A stretch of 64,000 bases of DNA from Microbacterium sp. 2FI. GTDB lineage: Bacteria > Actinomycetota > Actinomycetes > Actinomycetales > Microbacteriaceae. The stretch is taken from NCBI RefSeq assembly GCF_005502885.1, contig NZ_SCMR01000002.1, forward strand, positions 186,001 to 250,000, read 5' to 3'. A program made the translations under genes and the position numbers. Within the stretch, counting starts at the first letter, position 1. Each line of letters opens with the position of its first letter. The notes under the pieces are model-generated. The model was not told the DNA's origin. It did no database searches and saw nothing but the letters and a program-made list of their open reading frames with translations. Of this stretch, positions 28,879 through 35,957 are shown one piece after another.

Positions 28879-29431
28879 GGGCCGTCGCCTCGGCGTCCGG
28901 GCCGGTGCAGCTCTTCAACAGCGCGATCGCCGCGCGCTTGTAGGGCAGCGCGCCGCGTTCGAGGCGCGTGAGGGCCTCGTCGACGAGATCCGGGCGCCCC
29001 TGCGCAAGCAGCCGGGCCGCACGCGTATGGTCGGCGTCGCCGACACGGGCGAGATCCACCAGCGTCCGCACGGGGGTGGTCACCCATACCGAGCCGATCC
29101 GCTGCAGATCTCCCGGATCGACGGCGAGGTCGCGGTAGACGATCCGGTGGGACGGGATGTGATGGATGCGGCGCGCGACGGCGCGCTGGACCGTGTGCCT
29201 TGCCGGTGGCTCAGGGAGCGCTCCGTGGATCCACGCGGCGCTGACGTGGGTAGCGGCGAGGAGCTCACCGAGCAGGCCGAGCAGCGAGCCGGCCCGCAGG
29301 GCCGCCGTTTCGACGGCATCGGCCGGTATGTACGCGTCGCCGAGCTCGACGACATCGCCGTCGAGCCGGGCGGCGCTGAGCTCGGCGAGCGACAGACGGT
29401 CGTCGGCGTAGTACAGGAACGGCGATGCCAT
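28865..29431 (-). CDS. AbiEi-like (type IV antitoxin-like) protein
   Basis: The 188-aa protein shows [24 protein letters not shown] and [17 protein letters not shown]. This pattern is common in actinobacterial proteins annotated as AbiEi-type antitoxins of type IV toxin-antitoxin systems. An N-terminal helix-turn-helix is not obvious, and no AbiEii nucleotidyltransferase toxin gene is present on either side, so it is an orphan. Its last 14 bases overlap the relA 3' end tail to tail. A role in phage defence or an adopted regulatory role cannot be told from sequence. Confidence 0.5.
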   Translation of the reverse strand: MASPFLYYADDRLSLAELSAARLDGDVVELGDAYIPADAVETAALRAGSLLGLLGELLAATHVSAAWIHGALPEPPARHTVQRAVARRIHHIPSHRIVYRDLAVDPGDLQRIGSVWVTTPVRTLVDLARVGDADHTRAARLLAQGRPDLVDEALTRLERGALPYKRAAIALLKSCTGPDAEATAPMTM

Positions 29432-29498
29432 ACCGGCATCGTGCCCTAGTGCGAGGTCGGTCCCCGGCCGGCTGTGGACAACCGGAGCCCGTCAGCCG

Positions 29499-30761
29499 CT
29501 ATCCGCCGAGCGCCTTCAGCCACGCACGGCGCGCGTCGAGCGCATCGCTCGCGTCAGCGATCGCCCGCTTGTCGCCCGACTTCTTGGCGACGGCGAGTTC
29601 GTCCTCGAGCTTCTGGATCGCATCGGTGAGCTGGCGCGTCATGTCGTTCGCGCGCGCCTTGGTCTCCGGGTCGTTGCGCTTCCAGTCGGCGTCTTCGCGC
29701 GTGCGCAGCGCGTTCTCGATCTTGCGCAGCTCGTCGTCGAGGGTCCGTTCGGCGTCGCGCGGGAAGATCCGCCCGATCTCGTCCCACTGGCGCTGGACGG
29801 CTGTGAGCCGGGCGCGCGCCTTGGCGATGTCGGACTCGTCGGCGACGGTGCGCGCCTCCACGAGCAGCTCGCGCTTGGCGGCGATCTTCTCGCGCGAGGC
29901 CTCGGCATCCGCCGTCTCGCGCTCGCTGCGCGCCGAGTAGAGGGCGTCGCCGGCTGCCTTGAAGCGCGCCCACAGGGCATCGTCGACCTTCTTGCCCGCA
30001 CGGCCCGCGTTCTTCCACTGGTCGAGCAGCTCGCGGTAGGCGACGATGCCGTCCTCGCCCTTGGGAGCGAGCGCTTCAGCCTTCTCGACGAGGCGCGTCT
30101 TGCTGTCGCGCACCGTCTTGTGAGATTCGTCGAGCTCGGCGTAGAACTCGCGGCGGTGCTTGTCGACGGTCGCACGAGCGTCGCGGAACCTCTTCCACAG
30201 CTGCTGCGCGGTCGCCTTCGGCAGGCGTGGCCCGTGCTGCTGTTGAGACTGCCACTGGTCGAACAGGCCCGTGAGCTCCGCAGACGCCTGCTTCCACTGC
30301 ACGGAGCGGGGGTCGCGCGCTGCGAGCGCCTCGGCCTTCTCCACGAGTTCGGTGCGCTGCTTGACGGCCTCGTCGACGGCTTCGCGGGCAGCGACCGCCT
30401 CGGTCTCGGATGCCGCTGCGAGTGCCTCGGTGAGAATGGCCACCCGCGCCTCGAGGTGAGCCAGGTCGCCGACAGCGGCAGCGCCGTCGAGCTTCGCGCT
30501 CACGGCGCGTGCGGCCGCGCGCAGGTCGGATGCCGAAGCGCCGCCCCGGCGGTGGCGAACCTCGAGGAGTCCCACCTCGCCGGCGAGATCGGCGAACTTG
30601 CGCTCGAAGTAGGCGAGTGCCTCTTCGGGCGAGCCGTCGGGGAACTGCCCGACCACGCGCCAGCCTTCGGCTTCGCGCACCGAAACGGTGCCGTCGTCGT
30701 CGACGCGGCCCCAGGGTTCGGCGACCGGGTTGTCGGGAGTGGAATCTGCTGCGGCAGTCAC
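29499..30761 (-). CDS. DUF349-domain protein
   Basis: The 420-aa, highly charged and mainly alpha-helical protein contains several copies of an approximately 75-residue repeat typified by LWKRFRDARATVDKHRREFY, LWARFKAAGDALYSAR and VQRQWDEIGRIFPRD. These are DUF349 repeats, widespread in actinobacteria and without a settled function. Coiled-coil character is strong and there is no membrane segment. The GTG at 30761 was chosen because GAGG lies eight bases upstream; a GTG nine bases earlier is possible. It has its own promoter. Confidence 0.85.
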   Translation of the reverse strand: MTAAADSTPDNPVAEPWGRVDDDGTVSVREAEGWRVVGQFPDGSPEEALAYFERKFADLAGEVGLLEVRHRRGGASASDLRAAARAVSAKLDGAAAVGDLAHLEARVAILTEALAAASETEAVAAREAVDEAVKQRTELVEKAEALAARDPRSVQWKQASAELTGLFDQWQSQQQHGPRLPKATAQQLWKRFRDARATVDKHRREFYAELDESHKTVRDSKTRLVEKAEALAPKGEDGIVAYRELLDQWKNAGRAGKKVDDALWARFKAAGDALYSARSERETADAEASREKIAAKRELLVEARTVADESDIAKARARLTAVQRQWDEIGRIFPRDAERTLDDELRKIENALRTREDADWKRNDPETKARANDMTRQLTDAIQKLEDELAVAKKSGDKRAIADASDALDARRAWLKALGG

Positions 30762-30813
30762 GGAATGCACCTCATCGCGGCTCTCGCCGTCTGCGGGGGA
30801 TGGACGGCTCCCC

Positions 30814-30819
30814 AGCCTA
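30814..30819 (-). promoter_or_regulatory. -10 element for the DUF349 gene
   Basis: On the minus strand TAGGCT, preceded by TAC, lies about 53 bp before the chosen start. No -35 is clear. Confidence 0.35.
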
Positions 30820-30860
30820 GTACGGCCGCCCGCGCGCCGAGGCTTCCGCCGCGGCCTCGA

Positions 30861-31166
30861 TCAGGGAGTCGGGGTAGGGGTCGGTGTGGTCGAAGGCGTC
30901 GGGGTCGGCGATGCGGAGGGCGAGGGGTCCATGCTCGGGGCCGGGGTCGACGACGGCGTCGGCGCTGGCGCACCTGGGCCGACGGTCACATAGGCGGCCT
31001 GCGCGCCGAAGAGACCGAGGATCAACACCCCACCGGCGATCCCCACGATGAGGTTGTCGCGTGTGCGGCGACGGGACTGCCCGGCGTTGAACTGCTGTCG
31101 CGCCTGATACAGACGTGCGCGCTCGCGCGCCTCGCGCGCTTCGCGATCTTTGCCTCCGGCAGCCAA
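30861..31166 (-). CDS. Small membrane protein with a Pro/Thr/Ser tail
   Basis: The 101-aa protein has a basic N-terminal part (KDREAREARERARLYQARQQ), one transmembrane helix (NLIVGIAGGVLILGLFGAQ) and an extracellular tail of about 45 residues made almost only of Pro, Thr and Ser, ending in TPTPTPTP. A TTG at 31166 is the best start because GGGAGG lies four bases upstream; a longer frame to 31226 lacks a ribosome site. The tail could be O-mannosylated or span the cell wall, which is inference. It is divergent from rarA. Confidence 0.65.
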   Translation of the reverse strand: MAAGGKDREAREARERARLYQARQQFNAGQSRRRTRDNLIVGIAGGVLILGLFGAQAAYVTVGPGAPAPTPSSTPAPSMDPSPSASPTPTPSTTPTPTPTP

Positions 31167-31267
31167 CGGGACCTCCCTCGCTCCGGGTCGAGCCCGGGCC
31201 GGGATGATCCTACGGGTCGCGCGCACCGGCGGCCAAACGCGCCACCCTCGGCGTCCGACCCGGCGAC

Positions 31268-31273
31268 TAGCCT
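31268..31273 (+). promoter_or_regulatory. -10 element for a leaderless rarA
   Basis: TAGCCT ends six bases before the GTG of rarA. Confidence 0.45.
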
Positions 31274-31279
31274 GGAGCG

Positions 31280-32623
31280 GTGACCAGTCCGACCGCGCTC
31301 TTCCAGGGGCAGACGCCTCTCGCGGTGCGGATGCGGCCCTCGTCGCTCGACGAGGTCGCCGGGCAGGGTCATCTGCTCAAGCCCGGTTCGCCGCTCGTGA
31401 AGCTCGCCGATCCCGACGCATCGGCGAGCGTCGCGTCTTCCGTGATCCTGTGGGGCCCACCCGGCACCGGCAAGACGACCCTCGCGCAGGCGATCGCGCG
31501 GTCGTCGGGGCGGCGCTTCGTCGAACTCTCAGCCGTGACGGCAGGCGTGCGGGATGTGCGCGAGGTCATGCAAGAGGCGCTGACGCAGCGCGACCTGTAC
31601 GGGCAGTCCACGATCCTCTTCCTCGACGAGATCCACCGCTTCACGAAGGCTCAGCAGGACGCACTGCTGCCCGGAGTCGAGAACGGGTGGGTGGTGCTGA
31701 TCGCCGCGACCACGGAGAACCCGTCGTTCTCGGTCATCTCACCGCTGCTCTCACGCTCGCTGCTGCTGACACTCCGCCCGCTCACCGACGAAGACCTCCG
31801 CACGCTGATCGACCGCGCGGTCGAGGATCCGCGGGGTCTCGCCGGCGCCGTCGCGCTCCACGACGAGGCTCGAGACGCGCTCGTGCGACTGTCGTCGGGT
31901 GACGCGCGACGCGCCCTCACGGCACTCGAGGCGGCGGCATCCCTCGCTGAGCCGGTGACCGGCGACGACGGCGCCGCCGTGCCCGAGGTCGCCGCCGACC
32001 ACGTCGCGCAGGCGGTCGACCGTGCGCTCCTGCGCTACGACCGGCAGGGCGACGAGCACTACGACGTCATCAGTGCGTTCATCAAGTCGATCCGCGGATC
32101 GGACGTGGATGCCGCGATGCACTATCTGGCCCGCATGATCGAGGCCGGTGAGGACCCGCGCTTCATCGCGAGACGGCTCATCATCTCGGCGGCCGAAGAC
32201 ATCGGGCTCGCCGACCCGCACGCACTGCCGCTCGCGGTGGCCGCAGCCGACGCGGTGCAGCTGATCGGGATGCCCGAAGGGCGCATCCCGCTCGCCGAGG
32301 CCACCGCGTACCTCGCGACGACGGCGAAGTCGAACGCGGCCTATCTCGCGATCGACGCCGCGATCGCCGACGTGCGGGCGGGCGGGTTCGGCCGCGTGCC
32401 GATCCATCTGCGCGATGCGCACTACGCCGGCGCGAAGCGGCTCGGACACGGCAAGGGCTACGTGTATCCGCACGACTCCGACATCGGCGTCGTCTCCCAG
32501 CAGCACCTGCCCGACGAACTGCGCGGACGCCGCTACTACGAGCCCAAGGCGATGGGCGCCGAGCGCGACGTCCAGGCCCGGCTCCAGAAGATCCGCCGCA
32601 TCCTCGACGGCAACAGCGCCTGA
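31280..32623 (+). CDS. rarA: Replication-associated recombination protein A
   Basis: The 447-aa AAA+ ATPase acts at stalled forks, related to clamp loaders. It has [16 protein letters not shown], Walker [15 protein letters not shown], Walker [11 protein letters not shown], sensor [17 protein letters not shown], and the C-terminal MgsA domain ending [27 protein letters not shown] start next to a -10 element. Its last codons have a degenerate copy about 1 kb downstream, between the duplicated lipoprotein genes. Confidence 0.95.
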   Translation: MTSPTALFQGQTPLAVRMRPSSLDEVAGQGHLLKPGSPLVKLADPDASASVASSVILWGPPGTGKTTLAQAIARSSGRRFVELSAVTAGVRDVREVMQEALTQRDLYGQSTILFLDEIHRFTKAQQDALLPGVENGWVVLIAATTENPSFSVISPLLSRSLLLTLRPLTDEDLRTLIDRAVEDPRGLAGAVALHDEARDALVRLSSGDARRALTALEAAASLAEPVTGDDGAAVPEVAADHVAQAVDRALLRYDRQGDEHYDVISAFIKSIRGSDVDAAMHYLARMIEAGEDPRFIARRLIISAAEDIGLADPHALPLAVAAADAVQLIGMPEGRIPLAEATAYLATTAKSNAAYLAIDAAIADVRAGGFGRVPIHLRDAHYAGAKRLGHGKGYVYPHDSDIGVVSQQHLPDELRGRRYYEPKAMGAERDVQARLQKIRRILDGNSA

Positions 32624-32714
32624 ACCGATTGAGGCAATGCAGCAGGTGTGAGACGATCTCGCCACGCAGACACTCACAGGGTGAACGGCGACCACGATCG
32701 GATGCGAGGCAACG

Positions 32715-33635
32715 GTGCTCGACCGCGGGATGGCGAGACGCATGGCGACGACGTCTGCGGTGATCACCGCCGTCCTGTGTGTCGCCGGCTGCGCGACGCC
32801 CGTGGAAACGCCCGCCGTGGCCGGACAGGACATGACAGCGGGACTCATCGTGACGACGGTATATCCGATGACGGTGCTCGACTCAGGGAACGGTGCTCAG
32901 TTATGCGCCGCGGTGATGCAGTCCTACCCGCCCCAATGCAGCGGGACGTCGCTCGTTGGATGGGACTGGGGCCAGGTGCTCGGCCATTTCGAAGAGGCGA
33001 CAGGCGTGCGATGGGGCGACTTCGTCGTCACGGGGACCTATGACGTGGCATCGGCCTCGTTCGCGCCCACCGAAGTCATCCCGGGAGACGGGTTCGCGCG
33101 GCCCGAGGCCACCGCACCCGTTATCGAGTCACCGTGCCGTGAACCCACGGAGGGCTGGAGAGTGCTCGACGAGGCGCGCACCACGGAAGCGACGATGAAT
33201 TCGGCATTCGCCCTCGCATCGCGCTTGGAGGGCTTCGCCGCCGGCTGGGTAGATCAGTCGCAGAATCCCGCGACGGATCCGGATGTCCCCGCGGCGTTGA
33301 CCGCCGAAGAGCAGATGTGGGCGCTCAACGATCCGCTGCGTCTCATCGTGAACGTCGCCGTCACCCATGACCTCGAGGCCGCGGAGAGCGCGCTGCGGGA
33401 GGTGTGGGGCGGGATGCTGTGCGTCTCAAGCGCCGAGCGCAGCGAGGCAGAGCTTCGACAGATCGCGGAGGAGATCTCACGCGGCGACCACGGCCTGATT
33501 GCGAACGTCGATGCAGTGGCGGGCGAGGTCGTCGTCGGAGTGACGTTCGACGACGGGACTCTTCAGCACCGATTCGACGAAGAGTACGGCCCGGGGCTCG
33601 TGACCGTGGCGAGCGTATTGCAGCCGGTGAGCTGA
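32715..33635 (+). CDS. Lipoprotein of unknown function, copy 1
   Basis: The 306-aa secreted protein has a signal peptide with lipobox VAGC (Cys26 from the GTG start). I do not recognise the family. Recurring blocks shared with the next gene are VGWDW, WGxFVVTGTYD, a DQSxNPAxDP stretch, and WGGMLCV near the C-terminus. The GTG follows a GAGG by five bases; an ATG 15 bases later is also possible. Four Cys residues outside the lipobox are conserved between the copies, suggesting disulfides. The function is unknown; surface location is inferred from the lipobox. Confidence 0.7.
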   Translation: MLDRGMARRMATTSAVITAVLCVAGCATPVETPAVAGQDMTAGLIVTTVYPMTVLDSGNGAQLCAAVMQSYPPQCSGTSLVGWDWGQVLGHFEEATGVRWGDFVVTGTYDVASASFAPTEVIPGDGFARPEATAPVIESPCREPTEGWRVLDEARTTEATMNSAFALASRLEGFAAGWVDQSQNPATDPDVPAALTAEEQMWALNDPLRLIVNVAVTHDLEAAESALREVWGGMLCVSSAERSEAELRQIAEEISRGDHGLIANVDAVAGEVVVGVTFDDGTLQHRFDEEYGPGLVTVASVLQPVS

Positions 33636-33639
33636 CGCT

Positions 33640-33680
33640 GGATCCACCGGATCCTCGATGGCACACCGACTGAGACGATG
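33640..33680 (+). pseudogene. Remnant of the rarA 3' end
   Basis: The stretch from ATCCACCGG at about 33643 resembles the last codons of rarA (about 32590-32625). The shared core is ATCCnCCGnATCCTCGAnGGCA, followed by TGA at a similar distance and then by CGATGCAGC-like bases. It lies just before the second lipoprotein gene, as rarA lies before the first. This fits a tandem duplication whose left breakpoint was inside rarA. Confidence 0.5.
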
Positions 33681-33740
33681 CAGCCGCGCTCGACACCGTT
33701 CGGATGTGGGCTGTGTCACGTTCTTCCGAGAGGGGTGAAG

Positions 33741-34670
33741 ATGGCCGCACGCAGAGTGATCGGCGGCGCAGCCGTCATCGTCCTCGCGACCCTGTTCGCA
33801 TCATGCGCGACGCCGCCCCGGGCCGATCCGCTGTCTGCGTCTTCCCCCTCCGTCGTCGGCGACGAAGTGGTAGACCTCCTGACGACGGAATTCCCGGTCA
33901 CCGTGCTCGACGATGGCGACGGCGCCGAACTGTGCCTCGGCGGTGTTCTCGAATCGCTTCCGCCGCAATGCGGTGGTCCGCTCCTGGTGGGATGGGACTG
34001 GTCCGACGTCGAAGGCGCCTACGAAGAGGAGTCAGGCACGCGCTGGGGCAGCTTCGTGGTCACCGGCACCTATGACTCGGCTGCGGACGAGTTCACTCCG
34101 ACTGATGTCGTTCGCCGAGACGACTGGGATGGTCCGAACCTCGGACGTACGAACTTCACCACGCCCTGCGCCGAACCCGAGGGCGGCTGGAAGCCACTCG
34201 ATGCATCCCGCACCACGACAGCGGCCATGGAGGCCGTGCTCGCGGCGGCTGCTGCGATGGACGGCTACGTGACCTCGTGGATGGATCAGTCCCGCAATCC
34301 CGCGTCGGATCCCGAGGTCCTGGCGACCCTGACGCCGGAGGAGGAGATGTCGCTGATGAACGACCCGCAGTACGTCATCGTCAATGTCCGGGTCACCGGA
34401 GACACTGCTGCTGCGACCGCCGAGCTTCGGCGCCACTGGGGCGGAATGCTGTGCGTGACGAAGGGCGTGCGGACGGACGCTGAACTGCGGGACGTCCAGG
34501 ACGAGATCACCTCGTCCTTCGACGGGCTGCTGAGCGTGGGAGTCGACGGCATCGCCGAAGTCGTCGAGGTCACCGTCGTGTACGACGACGGCGACCTGCA
34601 GGCCCGTTTCGACGAGGAGTTCGGCACGGAGATGGTCGAGGTCAGCGGAGTGCTCGTCCCGGCGGGGTAG
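33741..34670 (+). CDS. Lipoprotein of unknown function, copy 2
   Basis: The 309-aa paralogue of the preceding gene has a signal peptide, lipobox FASC and the same blocks (LPPQCGGPLLVGWDW, RWGSFVVTGTYD, WMDQSRNPASDP, HWGGMLCV, RFDEEFG). By eye roughly half the residues match. The ATG follows GAGAGGGG by five bases. The internal Cys residues are kept. The function is unknown; the duplication seems old enough for clear divergence. Confidence 0.7.
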   Translation: MAARRVIGGAAVIVLATLFASCATPPRADPLSASSPSVVGDEVVDLLTTEFPVTVLDDGDGAELCLGGVLESLPPQCGGPLLVGWDWSDVEGAYEEESGTRWGSFVVTGTYDSAADEFTPTDVVRRDDWDGPNLGRTNFTTPCAEPEGGWKPLDASRTTTAAMEAVLAAAAAMDGYVTSWMDQSRNPASDPEVLATLTPEEEMSLMNDPQYVIVNVRVTGDTAAATAELRRHWGGMLCVTKGVRTDAELRDVQDEITSSFDGLLSVGVDGIAEVVEVTVVYDDGDLQARFDEEFGTEMVEVSGVLVPAG

Positions 34671-34710
34671 CGGTCCACCGGACACGGAACGTGCACGAGT
34701 GCCGCTCTGG

Positions 34711-34866
34711 TAGACTTGACCGGCTCGAAACACAGTTTTCGGGCATCCCCTCTCTTCTTGACCGACCTTCCGGCATGCCCCGGCGTGCAGTCCGGACAGG
34801 GCGAGGAGGGGGAGATACGCCCGTGAGCCGCGACCTTCGCGGCCACGTCATCGGAAGGAATCCTTC
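34711..34866 (+). promoter_or_regulatory. rpsD promoter and long structured leader
   Basis: A -10-like TAGACT (34711-34716) lies 150 bp before rpsD, giving a leader of about 145 nt, long for this window. In it, 34822-34847 forms a hairpin of 11 bp with one bulge (CGTG-a-GCCGCGA / TCGCGGC-CACG) and a 3-nt loop, about 20 nt before the start codon. S4 represses its own mRNA in several bacteria, so this could be an autoregulatory site. The AAGGAA ribosome site follows. Confidence 0.45.
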
Positions 34867-35496
34867 GTGCCCACGAAGTCCCAGGACCGCCGCAAGGTCC
34901 GCCTGTCCCGCGCCCTCGGCGTCGCCCTGACGCCCAAGGCCGCCAAGTACCTCGAGAAGCGCCCCTACGCTCCTGGCGAGCACGGCCGCACCAAGCGCAA
35001 GCAGGACAGCGACTACGCCGTCCGCCTCCGCGAGAAGCAGCGTCTGCGCGAGCAGTACGGCATCCGCGAGAAGCAGATGCGCAACACGTTCAACGAGGCC
35101 CGCCGCACCCAGGGCCTGACGGGTGAGAACCTCGTCGAGCTCCTCGAGATGCGTCTGGATGCCCTCGTGCTCCGCTCGGGCTTCGCCCGCACCACGGCGC
35201 AGGCTCGCCAGCTCGTCGTGCACCGCCACATCCTCGTCGACGGCCAGCTCGTCGACCGCCCGTCGTTCCGCGTGAAGCCGGGTCAGCTCATCCACGTCAA
35301 GGCCAAGAGCGAGGGCACCGAGCCCTTCCAGGTCGCAGCCGCCGGCGGTCACGCCGACGTCCTGCCCCCGGTTCCGGCCTACCTCGAGGTCGAGCTCGAC
35401 AAGCTGCAGTCGCGTCTCGTGCGTCGCCCCAAGCGCGCCGAGGTTCCGGTCGTCGGCGACGTCCAGCTCGTGGTGGAGTACTACGCCGCCCGCTAA
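34867..35496 (+). CDS. rpsD: 30S ribosomal protein S4
   Basis: The 209-aa protein binds 16S rRNA early in assembly. It opens PTKSQDRRKVRLSRALG, a zinc-free (Cys-lacking) N-terminus, and has an S4 RNA-binding domain (LRSGFARTTAQARQLVVHRH). GTG start after AAGGAA. It stands alone, as in other Microbacteriaceae, rather than in the alpha operon. Confidence 0.97.
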   Translation: MPTKSQDRRKVRLSRALGVALTPKAAKYLEKRPYAPGEHGRTKRKQDSDYAVRLREKQRLREQYGIREKQMRNTFNEARRTQGLTGENLVELLEMRLDALVLRSGFARTTAQARQLVVHRHILVDGQLVDRPSFRVKPGQLIHVKAKSEGTEPFQVAAAGGHADVLPPVPAYLEVELDKLQSRLVRRPKRAEVPVVGDVQLVVEYYAAR

Positions 35497-35516
35497 GGCC
35501 GCGACGCTGTCGTACA

Positions 35517-35548
35517 CGAAGGGCGCCGGGGAGACCCGGCGCCCTTCG
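35517..35548 (+). terminator. Intrinsic terminator of rpsD
   Basis: A perfect 14-bp stem CGAAGGGCGCCGGG / CCCGGCGCCCTTCG closes a GAGA tetraloop 20 bases after the stop and is followed by TCGTTT. Confidence 0.9.
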
Positions 35549-35608
35549 TCGTTTCCGCCTACGATGGTGGGATGCCGCGACAGGGCGGCTCGGCAAGGAA
35601 GTGATGAC

Positions 35609-35893
35609 ATGAAGACTGTGCTGTGGTTCCTGATCGGCATCGCCGGCGGGTTCGTCCTCGCGCATCTGGTCAACAAGGATCCCCGGGGTCACGAGCTCCT
35701 CGCCGAGGTCGACGCCCGCATCACGGAGTTCACCGACCGCATGGGCGACGCGTATCGCGAGCAGGAGTCGCGCTTCTCAGGAATCGTCGACGACGTGAGG
35801 GATGCCGCGGCCGACGCCGCCGGCGCCGCGCGCGCCGCAGCATCCGATGCCGTCGACGCCGCGACCGACGCCGCCAAGAAGCTCACCGACTGA
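35609..35893 (+). CDS. Small membrane-anchored helical protein
   Basis: The 94-aa protein has an N-terminal transmembrane helix (VLWFLIGIAGGFVLAHLV) and a long amphipathic Ala/Asp-rich helix with an apolipoprotein/YtxH-like pattern (DDVRDAAADAAGAARAAASDAVDAATDAAKK in two parts). The ATG follows AAGGAAG. It lies 65 bases before alaS, the usual neighbour in Microbacteriaceae, and probably shares its transcript. The function is unknown. Confidence 0.7.
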   Translation: MKTVLWFLIGIAGGFVLAHLVNKDPRGHELLAEVDARITEFTDRMGDAYREQESRFSGIVDDVRDAAADAAGAARAAASDAVDAATDAAKKLTD

Positions 35894-35957
35894 ACCAGCG
35901 AGCCACGTTCCCCCGATTGCCGGGGGAGTGGTCCGCGCCCCCGTGCGAGGAATCCTG

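Noticed and set aside
30861..30990. Short tandem repeats suggesting a CRISPR or VNTR
   Set aside because: The repeats encode the Pro/Thr/Ser tail of a small membrane protein; there are no spacers.
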